64,000 bases of DNA from JAITMY01 sp031553765 (GTDB lineage: Bacteria > Bacteroidota > Bacteroidia > Bacteroidales > UBA932). The notes under the pieces are model-generated. The model was not told where the DNA came from. It made no database searches and worked only from the letters and a program-made list of their open reading frames with translations. Shown here piece by piece: positions 14,624-22,181 of the stretch; the first letter of the stretch is position 1; the number at the start of each line of letters is the position of its first letter. The stretch spans positions 186,001-250,000 of the forward strand of contig JAVBKY010000003.1 of the NCBI GenBank assembly GCA_031553765.1, written 5' to 3'. Position numbers and translations under genes: made by a program.

Positions 14624-17600
14624 AATTTCGCTGTTTTTATCGGCATTACTATATCGGCCAGTTTTATGTCCATTAATTTGAGATTGTTTCGAATCTCATT
14701 GTCTTTTTCACGGAGCTTTTGGTATACCTTGTGGATAATCTCTATTTGTTCTGATTCACTTTTTCCTTCTATGCTTTCAAAATCTCTCTCTGCATATTTA
14801 ATAAACTCAATACCCGTTCTTCTGAAATCTTCTTTGAAATAGAGTTCCATGACCATGGCATCAATTACTTCTTCGAATAATTGAGCAATGTGAGTGTTTG
14901 AAACATGTAAGTTTACACGTTTATTATCTGAAAGTTCTAAAGTAAATATTATCATATCAACCAAATCGTTGAATGTATCTATTCCTTCGATGTTTTTTAT
15001 AGGAAATTGCTTGCAATTTGCTATTAATATCTTGGAAAAGGTGATCTTTTCTGTGTCAAGGAACTTAACCTTGTGATAAAAGGTCATTAATGACGAATTG
15101 AGTATTGCTGTTATCTTTTTGAGTATCTTTTGATCGTTTTTTTCTATTAGAGAAAACCCTATTTGAGTAAAATATCTTGGGGTTTCAGAATATGCAGCAA
15201 TAATTCTAAGTTGAGAACCCTCTAAAATTTGTCTTACAATAATCTTTTTATCTTCAAAAAATCTTTTTTCTCTTGGAGCTCCTAACCAATCTCCATATTT
15301 AAGAAATTCTTTGGTTTCGTTAATAATATAATAGTGACAAATATTTTTCCCTGAAATTAATGGTACATATTCTTCTGATTTCTTTATTTCTGAATGATAA
15401 CCTCTATTAGAAATTAGCTCCTTTGAGTGCCCTTTGTATTTGTCGTATGGTGTAATGCCAAGAGAAAAATCGACCAATTCAGATAAAGGGACTGAGTCGA
15501 TCTCTATTTTCTCCATAATGTCCAACATTTTTGTATCAGTGAATATATTGAATCTATACTGTTTATCTTTGCTCCATAAATCCTTATTGAAATTTTGAAA
15601 ACTTATATTATTAAAGTTTATTTTGTCATTGTTTTTGAAAAGCTCCGCTCTAACAAGATTGTTATTACTCTGTTTTTTTGATAGCATTAAAATAATAGTT
15701 TCAACAGTCGCAGTCCTAAAAACAGAGTCTGGTAGTTTTAATATTAAGCTTAGATCATTAATAATATATTTCCTTATTTTGTTATATGATTCGTTAACGA
15801 GTAACGAATTTGGGTTGATATATGTTAAGATACCGGTTGAAGAAATAAAATCAATCCCTCTCTCAATAAATATTGAATATAAATTAATCCTATTTTCCGT
15901 GGTTTTAAATATTTTGAAATATTTATCAACCAGTTCTTTTGGCAAAGCCTTAATATCCACATAAGGTGGATTCCCTATTACCACATCAAAACTTTCAACA
16001 CCAAACATCCACTTTGGATCAAACCAATCTGATTTTTCATGTCCAAATGGGTTCCAATTCCCTATCTTATATGCTTTACTATTTTGATTGGCAAACATGC
16101 TAAGTTGATCTTTGCTTACTTTTTGCTGTACCTTCAAGAAGCGCTCTTTTAAACGTTTCTTTGCGTTCCCGTAACTTTGAATATATTCGTCTCTCAACTC
16201 TGACAACTCTTGTAATTCCTCTAAATTATCGTATAGACTTCTTTGTAAATTGTCTTCCGGAAGTTTTGTCAGCGTATCGGCCGTTACAAACTTAAACTCC
16301 AAGTTAGGCAGGGGTTCAATCCCTCTGTTCGGTTTGGTTTCTTCAATAGTTTCATCTACGATTAATGACAAAAAACAGCGGAGTTTGGATATTTCGGCAG
16401 CAACAGGTTGAATGTCAACTCCATATAGTGAATTCTGGATTACGCCAATTTTTCGGGCGTATTCCACTCCGGACGATTCCAATTTTTCTTTTAATTGTTT
16501 CTTTACAATTGGATTGCTTATTCTATTCACCTGCCGTTTTTTCCACCATGAGGCATCTTTATCTAACTTCTGTAATGCTTGTACTATTTTTTGAAGAACT
16601 CCCATAGGAAAAGCCCCTGAACCACATGCCGGATCTAAAATTTTTATTTTATCCAAAGCATCCAATATATTCTCCTGTTCAAATGAAGTAAACTTAGGAT
16701 CTTCCTGTTCCAGCATCTTAAATATTGGACGAAGTTTATCATGCTCTATATTCGTTTTATTGTGGAGGTATTGTACCAAACTTTCCGTAGCCATGTAATC
16801 CACAATTTCTCGTGGGGTGTAAAAACTTCCGGTCGCCTTTCTAGCAGTTTCTCCGCTGTCAGGATCAATCTCTGCCAGCAGATTCTCAAATATACGTCCA
16901 AGCATTTCAGGATCTACGCTTATTTCCACTTCTATGACCGAGTTTTCATCTATTGTAAAATTATATTTTTCTAATTCCTCAAAAAAATCAACAAACCATT
17001 GGTCGTCAATTTTCAGTGTATTCAGATGTTCATTTAAGCCTGTAATCTTACTTGGTATATAAAAATCATCCGTTCCGGGCTCAAATAAACCACCATTTAA
17101 GAAAGGTATGATCTCAGCACCTTCGGGAAGATTTTTTACCCGTTCCTCCATTGGGGTATTTAATGTTTGGAAAAAGAGTCTTTCTAAAATGGTGTGATAA
17201 TAGCCGTTATTTGCTTTAACCGCTTGAGAAGAAAGCAAATTTTCAGGTAATAATGGTTTTCCTGATTCAGATTTTTTCATTTTCAGAAACCAGCAAAATA
17301 CAGTTCTACCGATTAAGCGAACAGCAAATTCCTGATAAATCTGTCGATATTCTTTTGGAGTGCTTGGCAATTGCAATATTCCTTCTCCAAAATTGGTATT
17401 CTTCTTCCCTTTGCCAACTTGCCCACCAACCAATTGATAGAAAAACGCCTGTACAATTTTATAAAACTCTTCATTTAGAGCCTCTACACTAAAGGCGTTA
17501 AGGATGTCCTGCAATGAAAGTGTTTTTCCTGAAAGTTTACTTAATCTGTCTACAGGTGTTCTGACTTTTTCTCCTTCTCCTAAAAGATAAGTATAGCGTT

Positions 17601-18000
17601 TGGGTTCGGTAGCTTGTTTTACAACTTCTCCTTCATCATTCAACACCTTTATTTCCGATATAAAAGACAAACGCCATTTTTCGTCCTGTACAAAAACTAC
17701 AATTGCTCCATCCACATCGTATTTATACACATTACGCAGTAACTCACGTAAACTGACTTTATTTCGTTCTAACCAAACTTCCGGCTTTACATCTATACGA
17801 TATAAACCTATAATTCTATCGTCAGAGGTAGTAAAGCTCCCCAACTCAAAAGCTGCACTTGTTCTGTCATTATTGGGTAAAAGAATTGGTTTTGGATGAG
17901 AAAACAATTGTTTACTACCAAAAACCGATTGCAAAACCTCTAACCATTTTTCGTGATCATAAGCTCTACTAAATACTTTATGCAAAGTCGTCTTATCCAT
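14620..18000 (-). CDS. Eco57I-class adenine-specific DNA methyltransferase (operon gene 3)
   Basis: A 1126-residue protein. The methylase core has GSFYTPREIVDYM (391-403), motif I ILDPACGSGAFPMG (454-467), YGVDIQP (526-532) and motif IV NPPY (677-680), so it is an N6-adenine methylase. The C-terminal third looks like a target-recognition/specificity region. The N-terminal 200 residues resemble those of other Eco57I-type large methylases; no nuclease motif is evident there, so cleavage would depend on the partner helicase. It is similar in build to the large methylases of BREX (PglX) and DISARM (DrmMI). It is linked to the helicase by a TAATG overlap. Confidence 0.85.
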   Translation of the reverse strand: MDKTTLHKVFSRAYDHEKWLEVLQSVFGSKQLFSHPKPILLPNNDRTSAAFELGSFTTSDDRIIGLYRIDVKPEVWLERNKVSLRELLRNVYKYDVDGAIVVFVQDEKWRLSFISEIKVLNDEGEVVKQATEPKRYTYLLGEGEKVRTPVDRLSKLSGKTLSLQDILNAFSVEALNEEFYKIVQAFFYQLVGGQVGKGKKNTNFGEGILQLPSTPKEYRQIYQEFAVRLIGRTVFCWFLKMKKSESGKPLLPENLLSSQAVKANNGYYHTILERLFFQTLNTPMEERVKNLPEGAEIIPFLNGGLFEPGTDDFYIPSKITGLNEHLNTLKIDDQWFVDFFEELEKYNFTIDENSVIEVEISVDPEMLGRIFENLLAEIDPDSGETARKATGSFYTPREIVDYMATESLVQYLHNKTNIEHDKLRPIFKMLEQEDPKFTSFEQENILDALDKIKILDPACGSGAFPMGVLQKIVQALQKLDKDASWWKKRQVNRISNPIVKKQLKEKLESSGVEYARKIGVIQNSLYGVDIQPVAAEISKLRCFLSLIVDETIEETKPNRGIEPLPNLEFKFVTADTLTKLPEDNLQRSLYDNLEELQELSELRDEYIQSYGNAKKRLKERFLKVQQKVSKDQLSMFANQNSKAYKIGNWNPFGHEKSDWFDPKWMFGVESFDVVIGNPPYVDIKALPKELVDKYFKIFKTTENRINLYSIFIERGIDFISSTGILTYINPNSLLVNESYNKIRKYIINDLSLILKLPDSVFRTATVETIILMLSKKQSNNNLVRAELFKNNDKINFNNISFQNFNKDLWSKDKQYRFNIFTDTKMLDIMEKIEIDSVPLSELVDFSLGITPYDKYKGHSKELISNRGYHSEIKKSEEYVPLISGKNICHYYIINETKEFLKYGDWLGAPREKRFFEDKKIIVRQILEGSQLRIIAAYSETPRYFTQIGFSLIEKNDQKILKKITAILNSSLMTFYHKVKFLDTEKITFSKILIANCKQFPIKNIEGIDTFNDLVDMIIFTLELSDNKRVNLHVSNTHIAQLFEEVIDAMVMELYFKEDFRRTGIEFIKYAERDFESIEGKSESEQIEIIHKVYQKLREKDNEIRNNLKLMDIKLADIVMPIKTAKL

Positions 18001-21000
18001 TAGTCAATAAATGTTTCTGAGATTACTATTTCGGGCGTGACACTCAAATCTATTTCAATTTGAGTAAAGTTATCGTCTTCCCCATCATTATTAAAAATAT
18101 TGTATTTTTTTGCAATAGCTACTACAAGGTTATCCGCCTGTCCATAAGTAATTGATTTTTTATCAATTTGACGTTTCAGTTTCCTAATTTCATTGGGCAA
18201 TGGCGTAAATGTTCCTTTGTTAATTAATTCCATAACAGCATCACAAGCTTTTTTTGTATCTTGATTGCTTGTTATAGATTTAAAATCACGCAGGAATTTT
18301 TTAGCCTGTGCAGAAATAGCATCAGCTTTATCAGTAGTGGTTACAGTTTCTGTTGTTGTTCCTAGGAAATCCTTATCAAACTCCTTAAGAGCAGCCTGTA
18401 CATTCTCAAAATGAATAGGGGGAATATCATGTCCCTCTTCCATTGAATTAGCCTCAAATTGTTCTACTGCTTCTAAAAACGTCAATGATTTTACCTGATT
18501 AGTCTGACTGACATTGTAGAACTCCATTTTATATGGCGACTTAAGAAAAATTAATGATGAATTTTTAGCATCATCAACAATCGTATTCTTGTTTTTTCGG
18601 GCTGTACGTGCTTTCAATGGAAACTTCTTGATTCTCTTAAACTCTTTTGGATTAGCATCTTTAAACTCTCGAATGAACCGCAAATAAAGCAGTCTTTTGT
18701 CTTCTTCGTCTGGCATTCCCTCTTTAAATAGTTCAAATTGTTCCACTAATTCCTCATGGGTAAATACTTTGGCATCTTCTCCAAATGCAGAATGAAACCC
18801 TTGTAGCTTGATTAAAGCATTTTTGTAAAGTTTAATTTCCTGATCTCCCTGTTGAGATGGATAGAAAATATAACTATACACAACACCTGCCACACTTCCA
18901 ATACGGTTAATTCTACCAAGTCTCTGCATAAGTCGAGTTGCATTCCAAGGGGTATCATAGTTAACTAGTACGTTTGCTCTGTGTAGATTAACCCCTTCTG
19001 CAAGAACATCAGTAGTGATTAATATCTTATAATCATCTTTTCTTTTCCCTATATGATTTGCATCAAAGTTTTCTTGTATGGTTTCAAAAATCTTATTCCG
19101 ATTTGAAGATGATATTTTGAGTACATTTGTTTCCAAACGAGTTTCTATTTTTTCTGCCAGATAGTTTGCGGTATCATTACTTTCTGTGAATATGATTAGT
19201 TGTCCCGTTGGGTTCTTATCTTTTCGAAGCAGTTCATTTTCAAAGGCCAAAAATAATTCTTCAATTTTAGGATCCTCTGTAACTTTCTCCCACTCGTCGC
19301 TTAACTCTTTCAAAAGTTTTTCGTCTTTTTTCAAGCCTTCTATAAGAATTTCTTCGAAATCGGCTTTGACAAATATGTTATTTTTGGGCTTCTCTATGCT
19401 CAATTCATTGATCAGATCTTCTATTTCTTCCATAGAAAATCCTTTCTCAATCAATTCATTAATATTTAAATCGGGAGCAATAAGTATCTTGTTATTCTCA
19501 AACATTTGAATCATTCTTTGTGTTGATACCAAAAGATTGTTCAGGGTAATCCGAAAGGCATGAAAACTACTTTCCAACCGTTTTACCATTAATGTTTTCA
19601 TTATACCGGCCAAGGATTTAGAAACCAAAACAGCCTGATCATAATACGTATCTCGTAAATCTTCTCTTAAATAACGAATAGCCTGATAACGATAGTAGTT
19701 GATTTTATCATCATCCGTTAAATAGAATATAGTATGATAAAAGAGTTTGCTTAATTTTGTGTTCAGATTATATCTGACTGTCTTTAGCGGAGCTATTTCA
19801 GGGAAAACAATTCCCTGTTCCGTTAAGTCCGCTAAATATTTAGGATAGTTGTTCAAATCTTTTCTTGTTCGTCTCACTGTAATTTGTGAGATTATTTTTT
19901 CTCGGATAATATTATATAATTCCCTGATCCTATCAATATTGGGGTCATCTTCACGCATAATCTCCCTATATTCTCTAATGATGGGTCCAAAGAATGATTG
20001 TAGATTAGTTATCGGGAGCGTACTTTTTCTTGCATCTTGAAAAAGTAAAAGTTGATAATATAAATCTTGTGGCCTGTTATTTAGTGGAGTGGCTGAAATT
20101 AGAATTACTTTTTTATTTTTTCCGGTAACCAATCCTTCTCCATTTCTTGGAGATTTGCAGATACGTTGCAATAAACCAAAACTTTGAGAAGTATGGTTTC
20201 TATATTTATGGGCTTCATCTACTAAAATTAGGTCGTAATCTTCTTTAGCCCAATAATTCAAATCATCTCCATTTGCAATTTTATCCAAACGCCCATTTGT
20301 GACAAACTTAGTATGTTTGTCTATACCAAACATTCTAAATGTAGATTTCCAGTTTTTCTCCAAAGCAGGAGGATAAACAACTAATATTTTCGTATTTAGT
20401 GATCCATTAGCTATTAAAAATCTTTTTGCAATCATCGATGCAATGACAGTCTTCCCTAAGCCGACAACATCCGCCAAAAAGAAACCATTGTGTTCCATTA
20501 GCATTTGGAAACCTTGATTTACAGCATCTACCTGATAACTAAGTTTTTTATAGGTTTTAGGCATGTCCCCAACTGTATCCGGATCATAGTCAATATTGTT
20601 GCCAAAATATTCGATCAATAATTTAAGGTATATCTCAAATGGAGTAAAAGTCTGACCTATGTGCGTTTTCTTTTTATACTCTTGAATATCGGCGGGTAAT
20701 ATAGAGGTAGATTGCTCCCAAAGCTTCTGAAACTCGATTTTTGTGAATTCCACATCATCAAAATCTTTTAAAGCAATATTTAACTCATAATTAGGTGATT
20801 TTTTAACTCCAAGTCCAGCTTCTGTCAAGTTGGATGACCCCATGATTACCCAACCATCAGAGTGTTCCGTGTGTAATTCAGGTAGAAATAAATAAAACTT
20901 GGCATGAATAGCTTTAGAGTTGTGAGCTCTAACTTCAATTTTTCCATCTATAATATCCTGAATAAAGCCTAAAATACCATCTTCTACTTCTTTGGAATAT

Positions 21001-21302
21001 TGAGCTTCTTTCAAATCTTGGATAAACCAATTTAAAAATTCCTCTTTCGTTTTTTGCTCATCTCCAAAATAAAGCAGTCCATTTTTCTGGGCTTCAGCGA
21101 ACATCTGATCAACATTAATACCTACAAGTATTTTTATATCCTTGATACCATTAAGGTATGGTTGTAAAGCAAAATATCCAGAGGAACGAAAATAGCCAAC
21201 TACAGCATGAAAAGCATAAATATCTTTCATGTTTTCCAAAATTCCTTTGAATTTCTGGAAAACTGTATTCTCGTTTGTATTAGTAAAAAATTTAGTGGAC
21301 AT
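18000..21302 (-). CDS. PLD-nuclease domain fused to SNF2-type helicase (operon gene 2)
   Basis: A 1100-residue protein. Residues about 10-200 form a phospholipase D-like nuclease domain, with the HxK signature in AIHAKFYLF (H133, K135) and GSSNLTEAG (155-163). The SNF2/superfamily 2 helicase follows: ADVVGLGKT (277-285, Walker A), VDEAHKYR (361-368, motif II), SATPLNNRP (403-411, motif III) and RLMQRLGRINRIGS (motif VI). A C-terminal 250-residue region is unassigned. It could translocate on and cut DNA, with the methylase marking self. It overlaps the regulator upstream and the methylase downstream by one base each. Confidence 0.85.
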   Translation of the reverse strand: MSTKFFTNTNENTVFQKFKGILENMKDIYAFHAVVGYFRSSGYFALQPYLNGIKDIKILVGINVDQMFAEAQKNGLLYFGDEQKTKEEFLNWFIQDLKEAQYSKEVEDGILGFIQDIIDGKIEVRAHNSKAIHAKFYLFLPELHTEHSDGWVIMGSSNLTEAGLGVKKSPNYELNIALKDFDDVEFTKIEFQKLWEQSTSILPADIQEYKKKTHIGQTFTPFEIYLKLLIEYFGNNIDYDPDTVGDMPKTYKKLSYQVDAVNQGFQMLMEHNGFFLADVVGLGKTVIASMIAKRFLIANGSLNTKILVVYPPALEKNWKSTFRMFGIDKHTKFVTNGRLDKIANGDDLNYWAKEDYDLILVDEAHKYRNHTSQSFGLLQRICKSPRNGEGLVTGKNKKVILISATPLNNRPQDLYYQLLLFQDARKSTLPITNLQSFFGPIIREYREIMREDDPNIDRIRELYNIIREKIISQITVRRTRKDLNNYPKYLADLTEQGIVFPEIAPLKTVRYNLNTKLSKLFYHTIFYLTDDDKINYYRYQAIRYLREDLRDTYYDQAVLVSKSLAGIMKTLMVKRLESSFHAFRITLNNLLVSTQRMIQMFENNKILIAPDLNINELIEKGFSMEEIEDLINELSIEKPKNNIFVKADFEEILIEGLKKDEKLLKELSDEWEKVTEDPKIEELFLAFENELLRKDKNPTGQLIIFTESNDTANYLAEKIETRLETNVLKISSSNRNKIFETIQENFDANHIGKRKDDYKILITTDVLAEGVNLHRANVLVNYDTPWNATRLMQRLGRINRIGSVAGVVYSYIFYPSQQGDQEIKLYKNALIKLQGFHSAFGEDAKVFTHEELVEQFELFKEGMPDEEDKRLLYLRFIREFKDANPKEFKRIKKFPLKARTARKNKNTIVDDAKNSSLIFLKSPYKMEFYNVSQTNQVKSLTFLEAVEQFEANSMEEGHDIPPIHFENVQAALKEFDKDFLGTTTETVTTTDKADAISAQAKKFLRDFKSITSNQDTKKACDAVMELINKGTFTPLPNEIRKLKRQIDKKSITYGQADNLVVAIAKKYNIFNNDGEDDNFTQIEIDLSVTPEIVISETFID

Positions 21303-21511
21303 TATTTTTCTCCTTCTTTATTATCTACAATTAAACCCCTTACACTCACATCTAATAAATCAGCAATCCGAAAAAGCGTCTCAAGACTTGGCTGTTTACG
21401 GTTACAGGCATAAGCATTAACCATTTTAAAACTCTTTCCAAGTTGTTCGGCCAGCCATACTTGTGTTAATCCTTTCTCCTGTAGGGCTTCTTTGATTTGA
21501 TTCATTTTCAT
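21302..21511 (-). CDS. XRE-family helix-turn-helix regulator (operon gene 1)
   Basis: A 69-residue DNA-binding protein with a Cro/C1-type helix-turn-helix: GLTQVWLAEQLGKSFKMVNA, then RKQPSLETLFRIADLLDVSV. Such proteins usually control the restriction operon they lead. The ATG at 21511 was chosen because the -7 box at 21530-21537 would place the transcript start about 14 bases before it; the next ATG, at 21505, is also possible. Its stop and the helicase start share one base (TAATG). Confidence 0.85.
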   Translation of the reverse strand: MKMNQIKEALQEKGLTQVWLAEQLGKSFKMVNAYACNRKQPSLETLFRIADLLDVSVRGLIVDNKEGEK

Positions 21512-21529
21512 CGGATTGTCTTTTAAGTG

Positions 21530-21537
21530 CAAAGATA
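21530..21537 (-). promoter_or_regulatory. Promoter of the nine-gene operon (-7 box TATCTTTG)
   Basis: Leftward TATCTTTG fits the TAnnTTTG consensus. It is the only good promoter seen upstream of the operon, and the internal junctions leave no room for others. No clear -33 box was found. Confidence 0.55.
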
Positions 21538-21604
21538 GGAAATTTCATGGGATATTATGTTTATACTTTCTCGCGTTAATAAATGCTAATCATGATGCTT
21601 TATC

Positions 21605-21680
21605 GCACCTTATGTTGCAGTATGTGGAAGGAGAGCACCTTATGTAGCAGCCCTCGCTTTTTTCTGTAGCACCTTTGCAG
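21605..21680 (+). repeat. Three direct repeats gcacctta(tg)-gcag before the excisionase-like gene
   Basis: GCACCTTATGTTGCAG at 21605, GCACCTTATGTAGCAG at 21635 and the shorter GCACCTTTGCAG at 21669. The third overlaps a promoter-like cacctttg 35 bases before the ATG at 21715, so the set may be operator or excisionase sites. Confidence 0.45.
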
Positions 21681-21714
21681 CGAAATAGTTTTACTCACAA
21701 AAAACAGATAGTTT

Positions 21715-22077
21715 ATGGACCTACAAAATGCAACTCTAGTGGTACAAGTACCGCAGCACCTGCTCTCCCACATCGTGGATAGCCTACAGGAAATCAAATC
21801 CAGCCTAAGCAACATTACCTGCAATGCCAGCCAGCAGGGTGGCACGCCCATCCTTCAGCCGCCGCTGGCGCGCATTCCCCTCACAGCCTTTCGCGAGAAC
21901 CAGCAGATAGCCGAACTCTACCAGCTCAGTTACGAGAAGGTGGTGGAGCTGGCCAAGAACTGCCTGCTGCGTACCTACACGGACAACGGTCGCAAGCGCT
22001 TTCGCTGGACAACGCATGAGGACATTATGGCGTATATTGATGATACAAGGAATATGGGGATAAAAAGACGAAAATAA
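21715..22077 (+). CDS. Small DNA-binding protein, excisionase-like
   Basis: A 120-residue protein. The C-terminal 70 residues (IPLTAFRENQQIAELYQLSY, then VELAKNCLLRTYTDNGRKRF) look like a MerR/excisionase-type winged helix in which the final segment reads a binding-site label; the end is basic (KRRK). The N-terminal 50 residues are polar and probably helical. Similar short proteins accompany integrases in Bacteroidota mobile elements. Its GC-rich codons resemble the recombinase gene at 3138 and not the AT-rich genes on either side. Function as a directionality factor is inferred. Confidence 0.5.
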   Translation: MDLQNATLVVQVPQHLLSHIVDSLQEIKSSLSNITCNASQQGGTPILQPPLARIPLTAFRENQQIAELYQLSYEKVVELAKNCLLRTYTDNGRKRFRWTTHEDIMAYIDDTRNMGIKRRK

Positions 22078-22146
22078 TACCCACTATGGAAGAGGAGGTA
22101 GCTTTGCTGCATCAATAAAACTTCAACAACTATGGGTTTTAATCCG

Positions 22147-22154
22147 TACTTTTG
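22147..22154 (+). promoter_or_regulatory. Promoter of the SF1 helicase gene (-7 box TACTTTTG)
   Basis: TACTTTTG fits TAnnTTTG. The transcript would start near 22161, three bases before the ATG at 22164 and about 21 before the ATG at 22182. Confidence 0.5.
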
Positions 22155-22181
22155 CAATAACTTATGAATCATTGCAGTAAG

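Noticed and set aside
14620..21302. BREX system
   Set aside because: The methylase resembles PglX, but brxA, brxB, brxC and pglZ are absent.
14620..21302. Complete DISARM system
   Set aside because: A SNF2 helicase and adenine methylase are present, but drmA, drmB and a separate drmC are not.
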